From Chitinophagales bacterium (GTDB lineage: Bacteria; Bacteroidota; Bacteroidia; Chitinophagales; Saprospiraceae): DNA of 64,000 bases. Positions 34,601-42,634 of the stretch are shown in pieces. The DNA lies in the NCBI GenBank assembly GCA_022360175.1, contig JAKSDI010000049.1:59292-123291 (forward strand), in the 5' to 3' direction. The notes below the pieces were generated by a model. It saw only the letters and a program-made list of their open reading frames with translations. It was not told the origin of the DNA and did no database searches. Made by a program: the position numbers and the translations under genes. The number at the start of each line of letters is the position of its first letter. Position 1 is the first letter of the stretch.

Positions 34601-37567
34601 GGAACTACTGAATTTGAAGACTTGAGTACATACCTTCCTAACACAACTATTACCGCCTGGCAATGGGATTTTGGAGACCCTGCCAGTGGAGCCTCTAATT
34701 TTTCCGACTTACAGCACCCTAATCATGTATTTTCTACTTCAGGTATATTCACCGTCACTCTTACTATTACTGCCGGAGGAGAATGCGTTAGTCAATTTAG
34801 CAAAGAAGTGGAAGTTATAGCTGCTCCAGAGCCAATATTTGATGAGCCAGCAGCATCCTGTGCCAATACTGCATCTCATTTTACTGCCTTTGTTTCTGGT
34901 GCTATTGTTTATGAATGGGATTTCGGCGATCCCGCCTCAGGAACAGCTAATCAAAAATACGGGTCTAGTACCTATCACCGATATGATTCACCAGGTACTT
35001 ATACCGTAAGTTTATACACCGAAAACATATATGGTTGTGCTGCTTCATTTAGCCAGGATATCACCATAGTTCCTAATCCATTAAATGGAGCAATCAGCAG
35101 TAACCTTCCCTCTCCTATATGTGAAGGAGATACTGCTATTCTGGAAGCGCCTCCTGGTGGTATTAGCTGGCTTTGGAGTAATGGGGCAACAACTCCTTCT
35201 ACCAATGCTTTTTTAGAAGGTATTTACAATGTGACAATTACTGATACAGATGGCTGTGTTTATATACCTTCTCCTATTGAAATAGATGTAATACCTGGCC
35301 CCGAAACATATATTAGAGGGATAGAATACGATGAATATGGACAGCCACTCGCCTATTATTACGAAGAATACGAAACCTGCTATGGAGAGCCCGTATTTTT
35401 GGAAACAGAAGAAAGTACCAATTACAGTTATGAATGGAGTAGCGGAGAACCTTCCACTATCGTAGAATATTCTGAAGAGAAAGAAAATCTATTGGAAGTA
35501 GGCACCAATGAAATTATCCTTACCGTTACTGACATTAGTACTGGCTGTAGTTCACTGATAGGACCATTCAATGTAATAGTACATCCTTTACCAGATTTGC
35601 CTAGCATAAACAGTACACAAGCAGATCCGATTTGTGAAGGAGAAGAGGTGACACTTTCTGTCAGCAACCCTATTCCTGGTATTACATATGAATGGAATAA
35701 CGGAGAAAGCGGAACTTCTATTACTACTCAGCAAGCAGGACTATACACAGTCACCGCCATCAATGAATTTGGGTGTTCTCAAGAAAGCGAAGCCTTTGAA
35801 ATACTCCCAGGCCCTCCAACTTTTCTCATTCCCAATGGATGTTATACCCGCTGTAATCCAGACACAATATGTTTACCTGAGATCAATGGTGTGGTCAGCT
35901 ATCAATGGTATTTTAATAATAACCCTGTTGCTCCCCCTTCTGGAAATATGCCTGAAATCATTATCCAGGAAGAAGGAAGTTACTTTCTGGAAATGTTGGG
36001 AGAAAATGGATGTGTATTGCAAACAGACCCGCTGGATATAACACTATTTGATGGCCTGGGCAGTTTTGTGGGGCAGTCCTATATGGATGTCAATGAAAAT
36101 GGAATCATTGACACTGCTGATACATTAGTTAGTAATATTGGTATTCAGCTTTGGCAAAGCAATAGTCAGCAAGATCAAATAAACACAGAAAATGGTAGTT
36201 ATGGTTTTATTGGTATTCCCTCTAATCTCGATTACGAATTAGTCATTGACACTACTACGCTGGCGGAATTTGTTCAGCCACTGTGGATGTCTGTCGATAC
36301 TACTTTATCAGGATGTGATGCTGTAATTACTGTCAACTGGTTATTCACATTAAACTGTAGCAGTTCTACACTAGTTGAGTTAAGTGCTTGTGCTGGAGAA
36401 ATTATCCATTACAATGGGATTGATATACTAGCAGGAGAAACTGGCGAACTAGTGTACTCCAATGCAAATGGATGTGATTCTACAGTCACAGTGCTGGTAG
36501 AAGCGATCCCTGTTTATGACAGTAGCACAAACCTTATTGCCTGCGAAGGAGAAACCCTGTACCATGATGGACAAGCACTACAGGTTGGTACCAATACATT
36601 CAATTATACTTCCATCTTAGGATGTGATAGTACTATAACCATTCTCCTGGAAAACAATACTCCAAGCATCACCAATATTGTTTTGGGAGTATGTCCTGAT
36701 AGTAGCATTCTATTTCACGGGGAAGAGCTATCTATGGGAGATAGCACTAGTATTCTCCTTACAGATCAGTATGGATGTGATTCTCTAGTAGTTGCCTCTG
36801 TCGTTACCCAGGCTGTACCCCAGGCTACATTCGAAGTAGATGGGCAATGCCCAGATTTTCCAGGGACAATCAGTACAAATATTGATTTACAAACCACTCC
36901 CCCCTATTTTTATGCCATTGACAATGGAACGTTTACCGGTCTGGCAGCATTTACTGATTTAGAAAGCGGGCAATATCTTATTTCTGTTAAAGATGCCAAT
37001 GGCTGTAGCAATGAATATGAAGTTTTTGTTCCTGAAATTTCGCCCCTACAGGCTACTATTACTCAAGATGAAATGAGTTGTGACAATCTTTCTGCGACCT
37101 TAAGCGTAGATATCCTTTCGGGAAATGAAAACGGCTTTGAATCCTATTGGACAGATGGAATAGAAGAACTTTACCGGGAAATAAATATACCAGGTGTATA
37201 CACGCTAGAAGTGAGCAATGAATGTGAAACTATTAGTGAAAGTATACAGGTATTGCCTCCTCATTCAGGGAATGCCCAGCCGATCTATATACCATCGGCA
37301 TTTTCACCAAATGGAGATGGAGTGAATGATTTATTTGAAACCTATACAGGTATAGATATTGAAATACTTGAGTACGATCTGATGGTTTTTGATCGCTGGG
37401 GTGGTATGCTTTTCCGAAGTGATACTATGGATGAAGGTTGGGATGGGCATTGTAAAGGACAATTACTCAATACTGGTGTCTATGTGTGGGTATTAAAAGC
37501 AAAAGTCATTGCTTGCGGGAGAGAAATATTGATAGAGGATGCAGGAGATGTAGCCTTGGTGAGGTAG
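31613..37567 (+). CDS. Giant secreted multi-PKD protein, T9SS type-B C-terminal domain, 3-copy repeat array
   Basis: About 1984 aa. The start is set at 31613 (MKLKLTYSIALMTLCYLL..GYAQ), which restores a normal signal peptide and shares the TTGGACTATG context with the paralogue at 18225; the frame is open back to 31463 but without a signal sequence there. Order: SprB-like domain (YYYSWSDGSSGSS), PKD LYWEFGDGGIS, VDCVGTLCTGMLGTYTT Ig-like domain, further Ig domains, PKD domains WQWDFGDPASG and YEWDFGDPASG, NGCYTRCNPDTICLP (35834-35878), SdrD_B-like DVNENGIIDTAD, three 51-residue repeats (about 36358-36822) and the type-B domain IPSAFSPNGDGVNDLF..FDRWGGMLF..GWDG. It is the third member of the local paralogous family, separated from the others by the oppositely oriented PorP pair. 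Predicted to be exported by T9SS and surface-attached. Confidence 0.9.
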   Translation: MKLKLTYSIALMTLCYLLITTKGYAQDPFISLQSINYCESDCYFVSALATNFEPGPYYYSWSDGSSGSSSITMCYPDCYSVTVVNGLGNEMDTSFCAIDIFEFEAAFEADYPCSSSIHLEEEDLDCEQVCVGATISYSFEMLELDPGTQIFISPLDVGGVTPIATVFEDYFEVTWDTPGNYTLEALATYSEGPVNCFAEMYQCVSVTEPPSAAINSTPSPINDTLYLCLGQPAYFEYIGSDADSLYWEFGDGGISSELEPDYSYTETGVYELQLTAFTACTCNDTITMNVVVEDAETPIVDCVGTLCTGMLGTYTTASNCDVFTWSISDNGSVVDGGDLNDNFITVQWNGGAEGTVTLSAQDCTGATCPEPATLQVPIISEDISIEGPELVCRGEISIYTIPAYEGTTIEWAVSSGGILQMGQGTNEISVYWSDSAPFDQDQTVSVAINNCYLDCGATAEKTVSIKPEFLIEGSIEACENETGIYNAVNIDDGSPLNAYWILEDANGNTLWQSSNAIDSPVVPFPADNGIYRLSAFPANPEDFCKEIQVKTIFVLPTPPPVEFIVGNSIVCPGSLQNYQAITSTEDITLQWQVVNGSETYTIVGNPVNIIWGDTPPYELSVVQINTLGLPCTSEAVFFEAEPFGNLTLDAPVQACQGSISTLTTTHTDFITYNWTITPASAGTIISEPEKSSIEIIWHEAGPVEVSVTACGSTASTDLVVLPQLSLNIIHPTELCPNEVASVSTPLAYESYEWINEAGVIVSTASNPDLGPGYYLLIATNEYGCTIQRSFHIEALPSSEVHISTPDEWYFCNQTPFTQLFATSSTAGYQYQWFKDDAPIGNNSPTYTATDFGTYYVSIIDENGCTSISNEIEVIESCAPPWGGSFPALGISCGDVDMDFSIEEGASCIERVYQNLSSGMIANSEIWLYFNPSGNTTSFGNGPSASIEFEAPGYYQIGMINAFPSPLDPNDSILCILTRVDTVLAVANFEASTVCINGTTEFEDLSTYLPNTTITAWQWDFGDPASGASNFSDLQHPNHVFSTSGIFTVTLTITAGGECVSQFSKEVEVIAAPEPIFDEPAASCANTASHFTAFVSGAIVYEWDFGDPASGTANQKYGSSTYHRYDSPGTYTVSLYTENIYGCAASFSQDITIVPNPLNGAISSNLPSPICEGDTAILEAPPGGISWLWSNGATTPSTNAFLEGIYNVTITDTDGCVYIPSPIEIDVIPGPETYIRGIEYDEYGQPLAYYYEEYETCYGEPVFLETEESTNYSYEWSSGEPSTIVEYSEEKENLLEVGTNEIILTVTDISTGCSSLIGPFNVIVHPLPDLPSINSTQADPICEGEEVTLSVSNPIPGITYEWNNGESGTSITTQQAGLYTVTAINEFGCSQESEAFEILPGPPTFLIPNGCYTRCNPDTICLPEINGVVSYQWYFNNNPVAPPSGNMPEIIIQEEGSYFLEMLGENGCVLQTDPLDITLFDGLGSFVGQSYMDVNENGIIDTADTLVSNIGIQLWQSNSQQDQINTENGSYGFIGIPSNLDYELVIDTTTLAEFVQPLWMSVDTTLSGCDAVITVNWLFTLNCSSSTLVELSACAGEIIHYNGIDILAGETGELVYSNANGCDSTVTVLVEAIPVYDSSTNLIACEGETLYHDGQALQVGTNTFNYTSILGCDSTITILLENNTPSITNIVLGVCPDSSILFHGEELSMGDSTSILLTDQYGCDSLVVASVVTQAVPQATFEVDGQCPDFPGTISTNIDLQTTPPYFYAIDNGTFTGLAAFTDLESGQYLISVKDANGCSNEYEVFVPEISPLQATITQDEMSCDNLSATLSVDILSGNENGFESYWTDGIEELYREINIPGVYTLEVSNECETISESIQVLPPHSGNAQPIYIPSAFSPNGDGVNDLFETYTGIDIEILEYDLMVFDRWGGMLFRSDTMDEGWDGHCKGQLLNTGVYVWVLKAKVIACGREILIEDAGDVALVR

Positions 37568-37625
37568 GAAAGAGAAAACTCAAGTGCAAAATATTGTCAA
37601 CTACGCTTACGCTTAAAAGAACTTG

Positions 37626-37680
37626 TCCACGAATTGCACTGATTGCATTAATTTTTCGTGTAATCAGTGTAATTCGTGGA
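37626..37680. repeat. Long dyad in convergent gap (copy 2)
   Basis: The left arm 37626-37647 pairs with 37659-37680 over 22 positions with two G-T wobbles and an 11-nt loop. The outer half (TCCACGAATT ... AATTCGTGGA) matches the dyad at 24355-24416. It lies between the convergent 31613 gene and M14 peptidase gene and probably terminates transcription, although the downstream T-tract is weak. Confidence 0.65.
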
Positions 37681-37707
37681 TGTTCTTTCTCGATTCGAAG
37701 ATCAGGC

Positions 37708-40116
37708 TTACTTGATCACTTTTTTTGTAATACTTAACTGGCCATCAACAACCAACTGCAGCAGATACATTCCTTGTGGTAATGATTGAGTATTCAATCC
37801 TATACGCTGGTGTGGCGCTTGATCAAATGCAGCAATTACTTCTCTGGCTACAACTTGTCCTGCTGGAGTAATCAACTGTAGGTATGCATTTTCTACATTT
37901 TGCGGAAGCGTATAACTCACTGTCAGATAATCATTGAATGGATTTGGCTGAGGTATCATATCCAGTGAGTGGCCAACTGCTGACTCTATATCTACAATAG
38001 GCTCTCCAAGGACAGAAATGCTAAGGTCATCGAAATAAAAACCATCTCTGGTGGAATAATTATCACTTCTCAGCTGAAAGGCAATACGAAGATCATCATT
38101 ACCCGCATATTCACTTATATCTATTTCTTCAAATACCCATTCTGTCTGTGTACCATGGTAAAGTGGTTCTCCTTCAGGCTGGAAGCCTCCAGTACCTGGC
38201 CGTGTATATTTTCCGCAAAGGGGAATAAATGCACCACCATTAACAGAAATAAGCACCTGAACATAATCCCAACCTTCTTCAATATCCCAACGTGTCCAAA
38301 AATTCAAATAAGCAGTAGCTCCTTCTTCCAGAGAAAATGGAGCATTTGCTACCAGGATATTTTCTACCCCGTTCTCATACTCTCCATTAGGGCTATCTGT
38401 CATGCTATAAGGAGCACTTACAAAAGCTTCATTGGTAATATCCCAGTCACTTCCTGTGGTCCATTGATCTGCATTAGATAAATCATCCGTAACAACCTCA
38501 TCTGGCACACTGTTCAGATAGAACAGGCTCAAAGTATCGGTATGAACATAAACGCCATAATCTATGTGGATTGCAAACTTCAATTCCTCCAGAGCATTTG
38601 TAGTAACCCCCATAGTATATTCAAAAGAATGTACATCTGTTTCCAGCGTATTGAGGTCATACATAACCTCATTAGGGTTTACAGTTACATTAGTACTTGC
38701 TGCTGTAACTGAAACGGCTACTGGCCCCTCTGCTAATCCATATTTTGCGATATTTAAATCTATTGCACCATTCTGAGCGGTCAGCCATCCTTCTACTGTA
38801 GGAGTAATCTCAATATAATTATGTAGCAAATAAGCTGCTGCCAGGTTTTGCCACATAGCTGTTTTATTCAGTTCATCAATAGCTGATGCTGGAGGCCAAA
38901 ATCCAAAACCGCCAGGCCCTACTTCAGGGGTCATAGAGTAGATAGGGTTTTTCGTTTCTGTTTCTCCATACATCCAGTCGTCACTGCCCCCATTCACTAC
39001 ATAACCTACTGTTTCTGTGCCCGTGCCTAAGGTATAATTATTGTATTTGGTCATTACCTGGCCCAGGCCTTTGAAAAGTGCGTCTTCAGCAGTTGGAGTA
39101 TCATTATATCCCCAGGGATGGATGAGCAGGTTACCATAAGTATGATAATTGAAAGCAATCTGAAACTCATGTGATTCGCAAAAATACTTGACGGCTTGTG
39201 TTTCCGGTTCAGAAAAAGGAGCAGGGCCTCGGAATACCTGACTACCTGGATCTGGGGAAGAGCCATTATCATCAGCTCCCCATTCAAAACCGTAGTTTCG
39301 ATTGAGGTCTACACCATGAATGGTTCCACCTTCATCAGCCCAACGATTTTTACGCCATAAACCACCACCGTCTGGGTTGGTTGTCTCATTGTATACGTAC
39401 CCATCCGGATTAACACATGGAATGAAATACATTTCTGTATTATCTACCAAGAATTTAATCTCTTCATCAGAATCGTAATTTTCCAATAGGTACCACAAAT
39501 AAAAAACCAACTGTGACAAGCTATTAGGCTCTCTGGCATGATGTACTGCGGTGTATAATACTTCAGGTTCTGTAGTTTCATCGGTATCCGGATTATCCGA
39601 TACTCGTAGCCAATATATAGGGCGGCCTTCGTGTGTTACAATATCATCAATTGGTTGGCGAACAGAGATAAGATGAGGATACAACTCTCGCATCTTATCC
39701 AACAAGGCCAACATCTCCTCATAAGTATAGTATCCTCCCATAGAACCAAACTCATAATTTTCAGGAGTCTCGTATTCAGCAGTTGGTATTTCTTCGCAGC
39801 CATTAGAGCGGAAGCTTAATTCAAACAGATCCGCACTTTGATTGATATACCATTGTTGAACATCCGCAATCAGTATTTCATAATTAAAACCATTAGCTTC
39901 CAACAAGGCTATTTCTTCTGTTGAATAATCATTGATGATATAACGCCCGGGAGCAACCTGGCCATGATCAGCCTCCAGGCCTAATGCTCCTACATCCTGC
40001 AAAGTATGCGCCCCAAGGCGAATTTTCACTCTGGAGTAGGTGGTATTTTGTTGTGCCAGAAGAAGGCTGGAAGATATCAATAAAAATATAAAACCAAGGA
40101 GTAGTGTTTTTTTCAT
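37708..40116 (-). CDS. Secreted M14 zinc carboxypeptidase with T9SS type-A sorting domain
   Basis: An 802-aa exported metallopeptidase. Signal peptide 1-21 (ending LLLAQ); a propeptide-like region to about 125; then the M14 catalytic domain to about 430. The zinc site is H193 and E196 (HHAREP) and H325 (FNYHTYGNLL); substrate-binding VDLNRNYGFEWG and the catalytic Glu E398 in TPEVG are present, so it should be active. A beta-sandwich domain (about 545-710) has MAM/immune-inhibitor-A style motifs (LNFWTRWDIEEGWDYVQV, FYFDDLSI). The last about 80 residues (PQPNPFNDYLTVSYTLPQ ... LPQGMYLLQLVVDGQLSITKKVIK) form a type-A T9SS tail (TIGR04183). It is convergent with the third giant. It may trim peptides for nutrition or process surface proteins; the former is the default. 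Confidence 0.93.
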   Translation of the reverse strand: MKKTLLLGFIFLLISSSLLLAQQNTTYSRVKIRLGAHTLQDVGALGLEADHGQVAPGRYIINDYSTEEIALLEANGFNYEILIADVQQWYINQSADLFELSFRSNGCEEIPTAEYETPENYEFGSMGGYYTYEEMLALLDKMRELYPHLISVRQPIDDIVTHEGRPIYWLRVSDNPDTDETTEPEVLYTAVHHAREPNSLSQLVFYLWYLLENYDSDEEIKFLVDNTEMYFIPCVNPDGYVYNETTNPDGGGLWRKNRWADEGGTIHGVDLNRNYGFEWGADDNGSSPDPGSQVFRGPAPFSEPETQAVKYFCESHEFQIAFNYHTYGNLLIHPWGYNDTPTAEDALFKGLGQVMTKYNNYTLGTGTETVGYVVNGGSDDWMYGETETKNPIYSMTPEVGPGGFGFWPPASAIDELNKTAMWQNLAAAYLLHNYIEITPTVEGWLTAQNGAIDLNIAKYGLAEGPVAVSVTAASTNVTVNPNEVMYDLNTLETDVHSFEYTMGVTTNALEELKFAIHIDYGVYVHTDTLSLFYLNSVPDEVVTDDLSNADQWTTGSDWDITNEAFVSAPYSMTDSPNGEYENGVENILVANAPFSLEEGATAYLNFWTRWDIEEGWDYVQVLISVNGGAFIPLCGKYTRPGTGGFQPEGEPLYHGTQTEWVFEEIDISEYAGNDDLRIAFQLRSDNYSTRDGFYFDDLSISVLGEPIVDIESAVGHSLDMIPQPNPFNDYLTVSYTLPQNVENAYLQLITPAGQVVAREVIAAFDQAPHQRIGLNTQSLPQGMYLLQLVVDGQLSITKKVIK

Positions 40117-40269
40117 AACTATAGTTTAGTTGCAGTGTGTAAATAACCAGTCTCTTTTTCAAGAAACTCTAATTTACTGGTTTTGCAGAAGTACACAGCC
40201 AGAAAAGGGAAAAATAGCCTTAGATGTCAGAAGCCATACGAATGGCACCCCAAACTTGCGAGTTACTTA

Positions 40270-41499
40270 TTATTCTTCACGTATTAAAGCCGACACTCGC
40301 ATTGCTCTCAAGGCAGGTGGTAGGGAAGCTAATAAACCAATAACAACCACCGTAATTGCTACAATTAAAAAATCCGATACTCTCATGCTAATAGGGTAAG
40401 CATCTACTATAAAGTTTCCTGGTACCGAAACGATCCCAACAGTAGTCTGTAAAGTGTATAGACCAATAGCCAGTACAAAACCGATCAACAAACCTAACAA
40501 ACAAAGCAACAAGCCTTCATTGATAAAAATATTGCGGACAGAAGTATCAAGCATGCCCATTGATTTCAGAATTGCAATATCCTTTTGTTTTTCCAGGACG
40601 ATCATCCAGAGCGCTCCAATCATATTAAAAGCAACCATCAACATCATCAGGCTGGCAATAGCATAACTTAGCCACTTTTCTACTTGCATCAACTTCATGA
40701 AAGCTTCCTCCTGTTCGAAGCGATCCTTGACGATATATCCCTCCCCCATTATGCTGGCAATACCAGCCATTACTACTTGTTTATCTGCTGTTGTTTCCAG
40801 GCGAAATTCCAGCGCGCTGACTTCTTCATCCAGGCCCAACAACTCACGAGCAAACGCTAATGAGCTAATAATATATTGATTGTCAAACTCCTGTTGAATG
40901 ACAAATGTCCCTGCCGGGTAGATATATCTACGGCGGAAAGGTTGCGCTGCCATGCCAAACATGCCTGGTTTTGAGTTTCTTTTGGGAGTGTATACCGCCA
41001 ATTCTGTAAAACGATCTCCAACATTGGCTGCCAATTTGTTTCTCATCCCCAAGCCCAAAATGGCATATTGCCTTCTTCCTTCTATTAGTTTATACTCGCC
41101 TTCTCGTACCGTGGAATCCATCCCCACTACTTTGCTGAAGTTCTGATCAACTCCTTTTAGCGTACCAAAATCCTGATTGTCCTTGTATTCAAAAAATGCA
41201 ACCTCTTCTAAAGTCCTGGATACAGCAGCAACTCCTTCCAGCTCCATCAATTTTTCCAGTGTAAGCGTGTCGACTTCAAAAGTTTTTCCCTTTGCAGGAA
41301 TCACCTTCACATCTGGATTAAAATTGCTATACATATCTGTGATCAAATCTTCAAATCCATTAAACACCGATAGTACCAGCACCAATGCCGCAGAGCCTAC
41401 AGCTATACCAAACACAGCAATGCCCGTGATGAGATTAATAGCATTTGTAGATTTTTTGGCAAACAAATAACGCCGAGCAATACGAAGGGAAAGCTTCAT
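40270..41499 (-). CDS. LolC/LolE-type ABC transporter permease (FtsX domain)
   Basis: A 409-aa inner-membrane protein of the lipoprotein-releasing family, which extracts outer-membrane lipoproteins with a LolD ATPase and LolA. The N-terminal signature LRIARRYLFAKKSTNAINLITGIAV and first helix (about 22-45) are followed by a large periplasmic domain (about 46-270) and three C-terminal helices with the FtsX motif (LEKQKDIAILKSMGM). The LolD ATPase is not adjacent, as is common in Bacteroidota where a single LolCE-like permease acts as a homodimer. It is the last gene of this minus-strand stretch, 153 bp upstream of the peptidase gene. A macrolide-exporter type FtsX protein is a less likely alternative. 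Confidence 0.88.
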   Translation of the reverse strand: MKLSLRIARRYLFAKKSTNAINLITGIAVFGIAVGSAALVLVLSVFNGFEDLITDMYSNFNPDVKVIPAKGKTFEVDTLTLEKLMELEGVAAVSRTLEEVAFFEYKDNQDFGTLKGVDQNFSKVVGMDSTVREGEYKLIEGRRQYAILGLGMRNKLAANVGDRFTELAVYTPKRNSKPGMFGMAAQPFRRRYIYPAGTFVIQQEFDNQYIISSLAFARELLGLDEEVSALEFRLETTADKQVVMAGIASIMGEGYIVKDRFEQEEAFMKLMQVEKWLSYAIASLMMLMVAFNMIGALWMIVLEKQKDIAILKSMGMLDTSVRNIFINEGLLLCLLGLLIGFVLAIGLYTLQTTVGIVSVPGNFIVDAYPISMRVSDFLIVAITVVVIGLLASLPPALRAMRVSALIREE

Positions 41500-41796
41500 C
41501 TAGTTTAGATCAATTATATATGGGCACCAAAGGTAATAAGAAAAGAGGAGTAAAGAAGAATAGGGTATAAGGTTTAAAGGGTTTGGGGCAGAGGAATTTT
41601 GGAAAGATTGGTGATTGGGGGCTCGTGAGTTATAATTCGTGACTAGTGACTGGTGATTTGGGGAGAGGTAGTAATGAATGCCATAAAAAATATACCTGTG
41701 ACAAATTACTAAACACTACTCAGCCCGAAGGACTACACATTATTGCACCTTCGGGAATATTTTATCAACAGTACGAACTTCTTAATGAAAAACGGC
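41500..41796. other. About 300 bp without a gene; degenerate GGTGATT-type repeats
   Basis: Between the permease start and the response-regulator stop. At about 41610-41660 the sequence holds short GGTGATT / GTGACT / GTGATTT runs that resemble the perfect heptamer array at 63836 and the GTGATATTGTGAT repeats at 53020. No promoter or terminator was recognised with confidence, and the small open frame here looks spurious. Confidence 0.5.
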
Positions 41797-42168
41797 CTAA
41801 GCTTCCTGTGCTTCGAAAATACAGCGTATACGCAATACCAACTCTACAGGCTTAAAAGGTTTGGTAACAAAATCATTCGCTCCATTTTTAAGTGCAAGAA
41901 GCAAGTCATCTTCGTGCTCCAAAGGAGAGATCATAATAATAGGAGTATCATTCAATAAATCTTTACGAATGTAGTTAACTAACTCGACCCCAGTAACATC
42001 AGGTAAGTCAATATCTGTGACGATAATATCTGGCAGCTCTGTTTTAACAAGTTGGCGCGCCTCTTCGCCATTAGAACAGAGTAGCAGCTCATAGCCTTGT
42101 TTTTGCAATCTAAACTTAAGCGCGGTAAGAAGGATTTCTTCGTCTTCGCAGATGAGAATTTTTTTCAA
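41797..42168 (-). CDS. Stand-alone receiver (CheY-like) response regulator
   Basis: A 123-aa single-domain receiver. Acidic pocket E8-D9-E10, phosphoacceptor D52 (VTDIDLPD), switch S81 in MISP, K102 in TKPF. There is no output domain, so the signal must pass by protein-protein contact or further phosphotransfer. It is the last gene of a minus-strand trio with an Hpt protein (100 bp upstream) and a hybrid kinase, and is the logical terminal receiver of that relay. Confidence 0.88.
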   Translation of the reverse strand: MKKILICEDEEILLTALKFRLQKQGYELLLCSNGEEARQLVKTELPDIIVTDIDLPDVTGVELVNYIRKDLLNDTPIIMISPLEHEDDLLLALKNGANDFVTKPFKPVELVLRIRCIFEAQEA

Positions 42169-42267
42169 TGGTATAGTTTTTTGGCTTTCCTGAAACGTTT
42201 GCAGTCATTTCAGGAACAGGGATTTACAATAGCTTCTCAAAAAGCCCAAGATAATAAAAATTCGAGA

Positions 42268-42624
42268 CTACTGTTTTAGCTCGAATTCAAGCAACTTTAA
42301 TTCATTTATTACCATCGGAAGAATATTTAATATATCCTGCCATCTAGCTACAAGCTGACCATTAATATTTCCAGCTTGAGCCGCAGCTTCAATTGCTTTG
42401 ATATTTTCCGTAAGCACTTTATTTCCTGTAAAAGCAAAAGTAGATTTAAGGTGATGGCTCACCCGTTTCACCCCAATTTTATCTTTATTTGCTATAAGCT
42501 GTGTCAAGTTCGGCACTTCTTTTTCTAAATCAGAAAATAGCAATTTTAACAATTCCTGCTCTGTCTCTTTGTCTCCAGATGACATTTCGCGCATATAGTC
42601 TAATGTGATATAGTAGAAATTCAT
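42268..42624 (-). CDS. Histidine phosphotransfer (Hpt) protein
   Basis: A 118-aa helical phosphotransfer domain. The start is placed at 42624 (MNFYYITLDYMREMSSGD), 10 bp after the hybrid kinase stop; the longer frame from 42684 would overlap the kinase by 50 bp and adds residues not typical of Hpt. The family motifs are YMREMSSGDKE near the N-terminus and RVSHHLKSTFAFTG, with H57 (H-x-L-K-S) as the phospho-accepting histidine. It would shuttle phosphate between the kinase's C-terminal receiver (D572) and the downstream receiver. It is independent of any kinase fusion, which allows more than one kinase to feed it. Confidence 0.85.
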   Translation of the reverse strand: MNFYYITLDYMREMSSGDKETEQELLKLLFSDLEKEVPNLTQLIANKDKIGVKRVSHHLKSTFAFTGNKVLTENIKAIEAAAQAGNINGQLVARWQDILNILPMVINELKLLEFELKQ

Positions 42625-42634
42625 GAGAAACGCT

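Noticed and set aside
41646..41855. 69-aa plus-strand frame antisense to the receiver gene end
   Set aside because: It overlaps the receiver gene antisense, has no recognisable features, and begins in degenerate repeat sequence.
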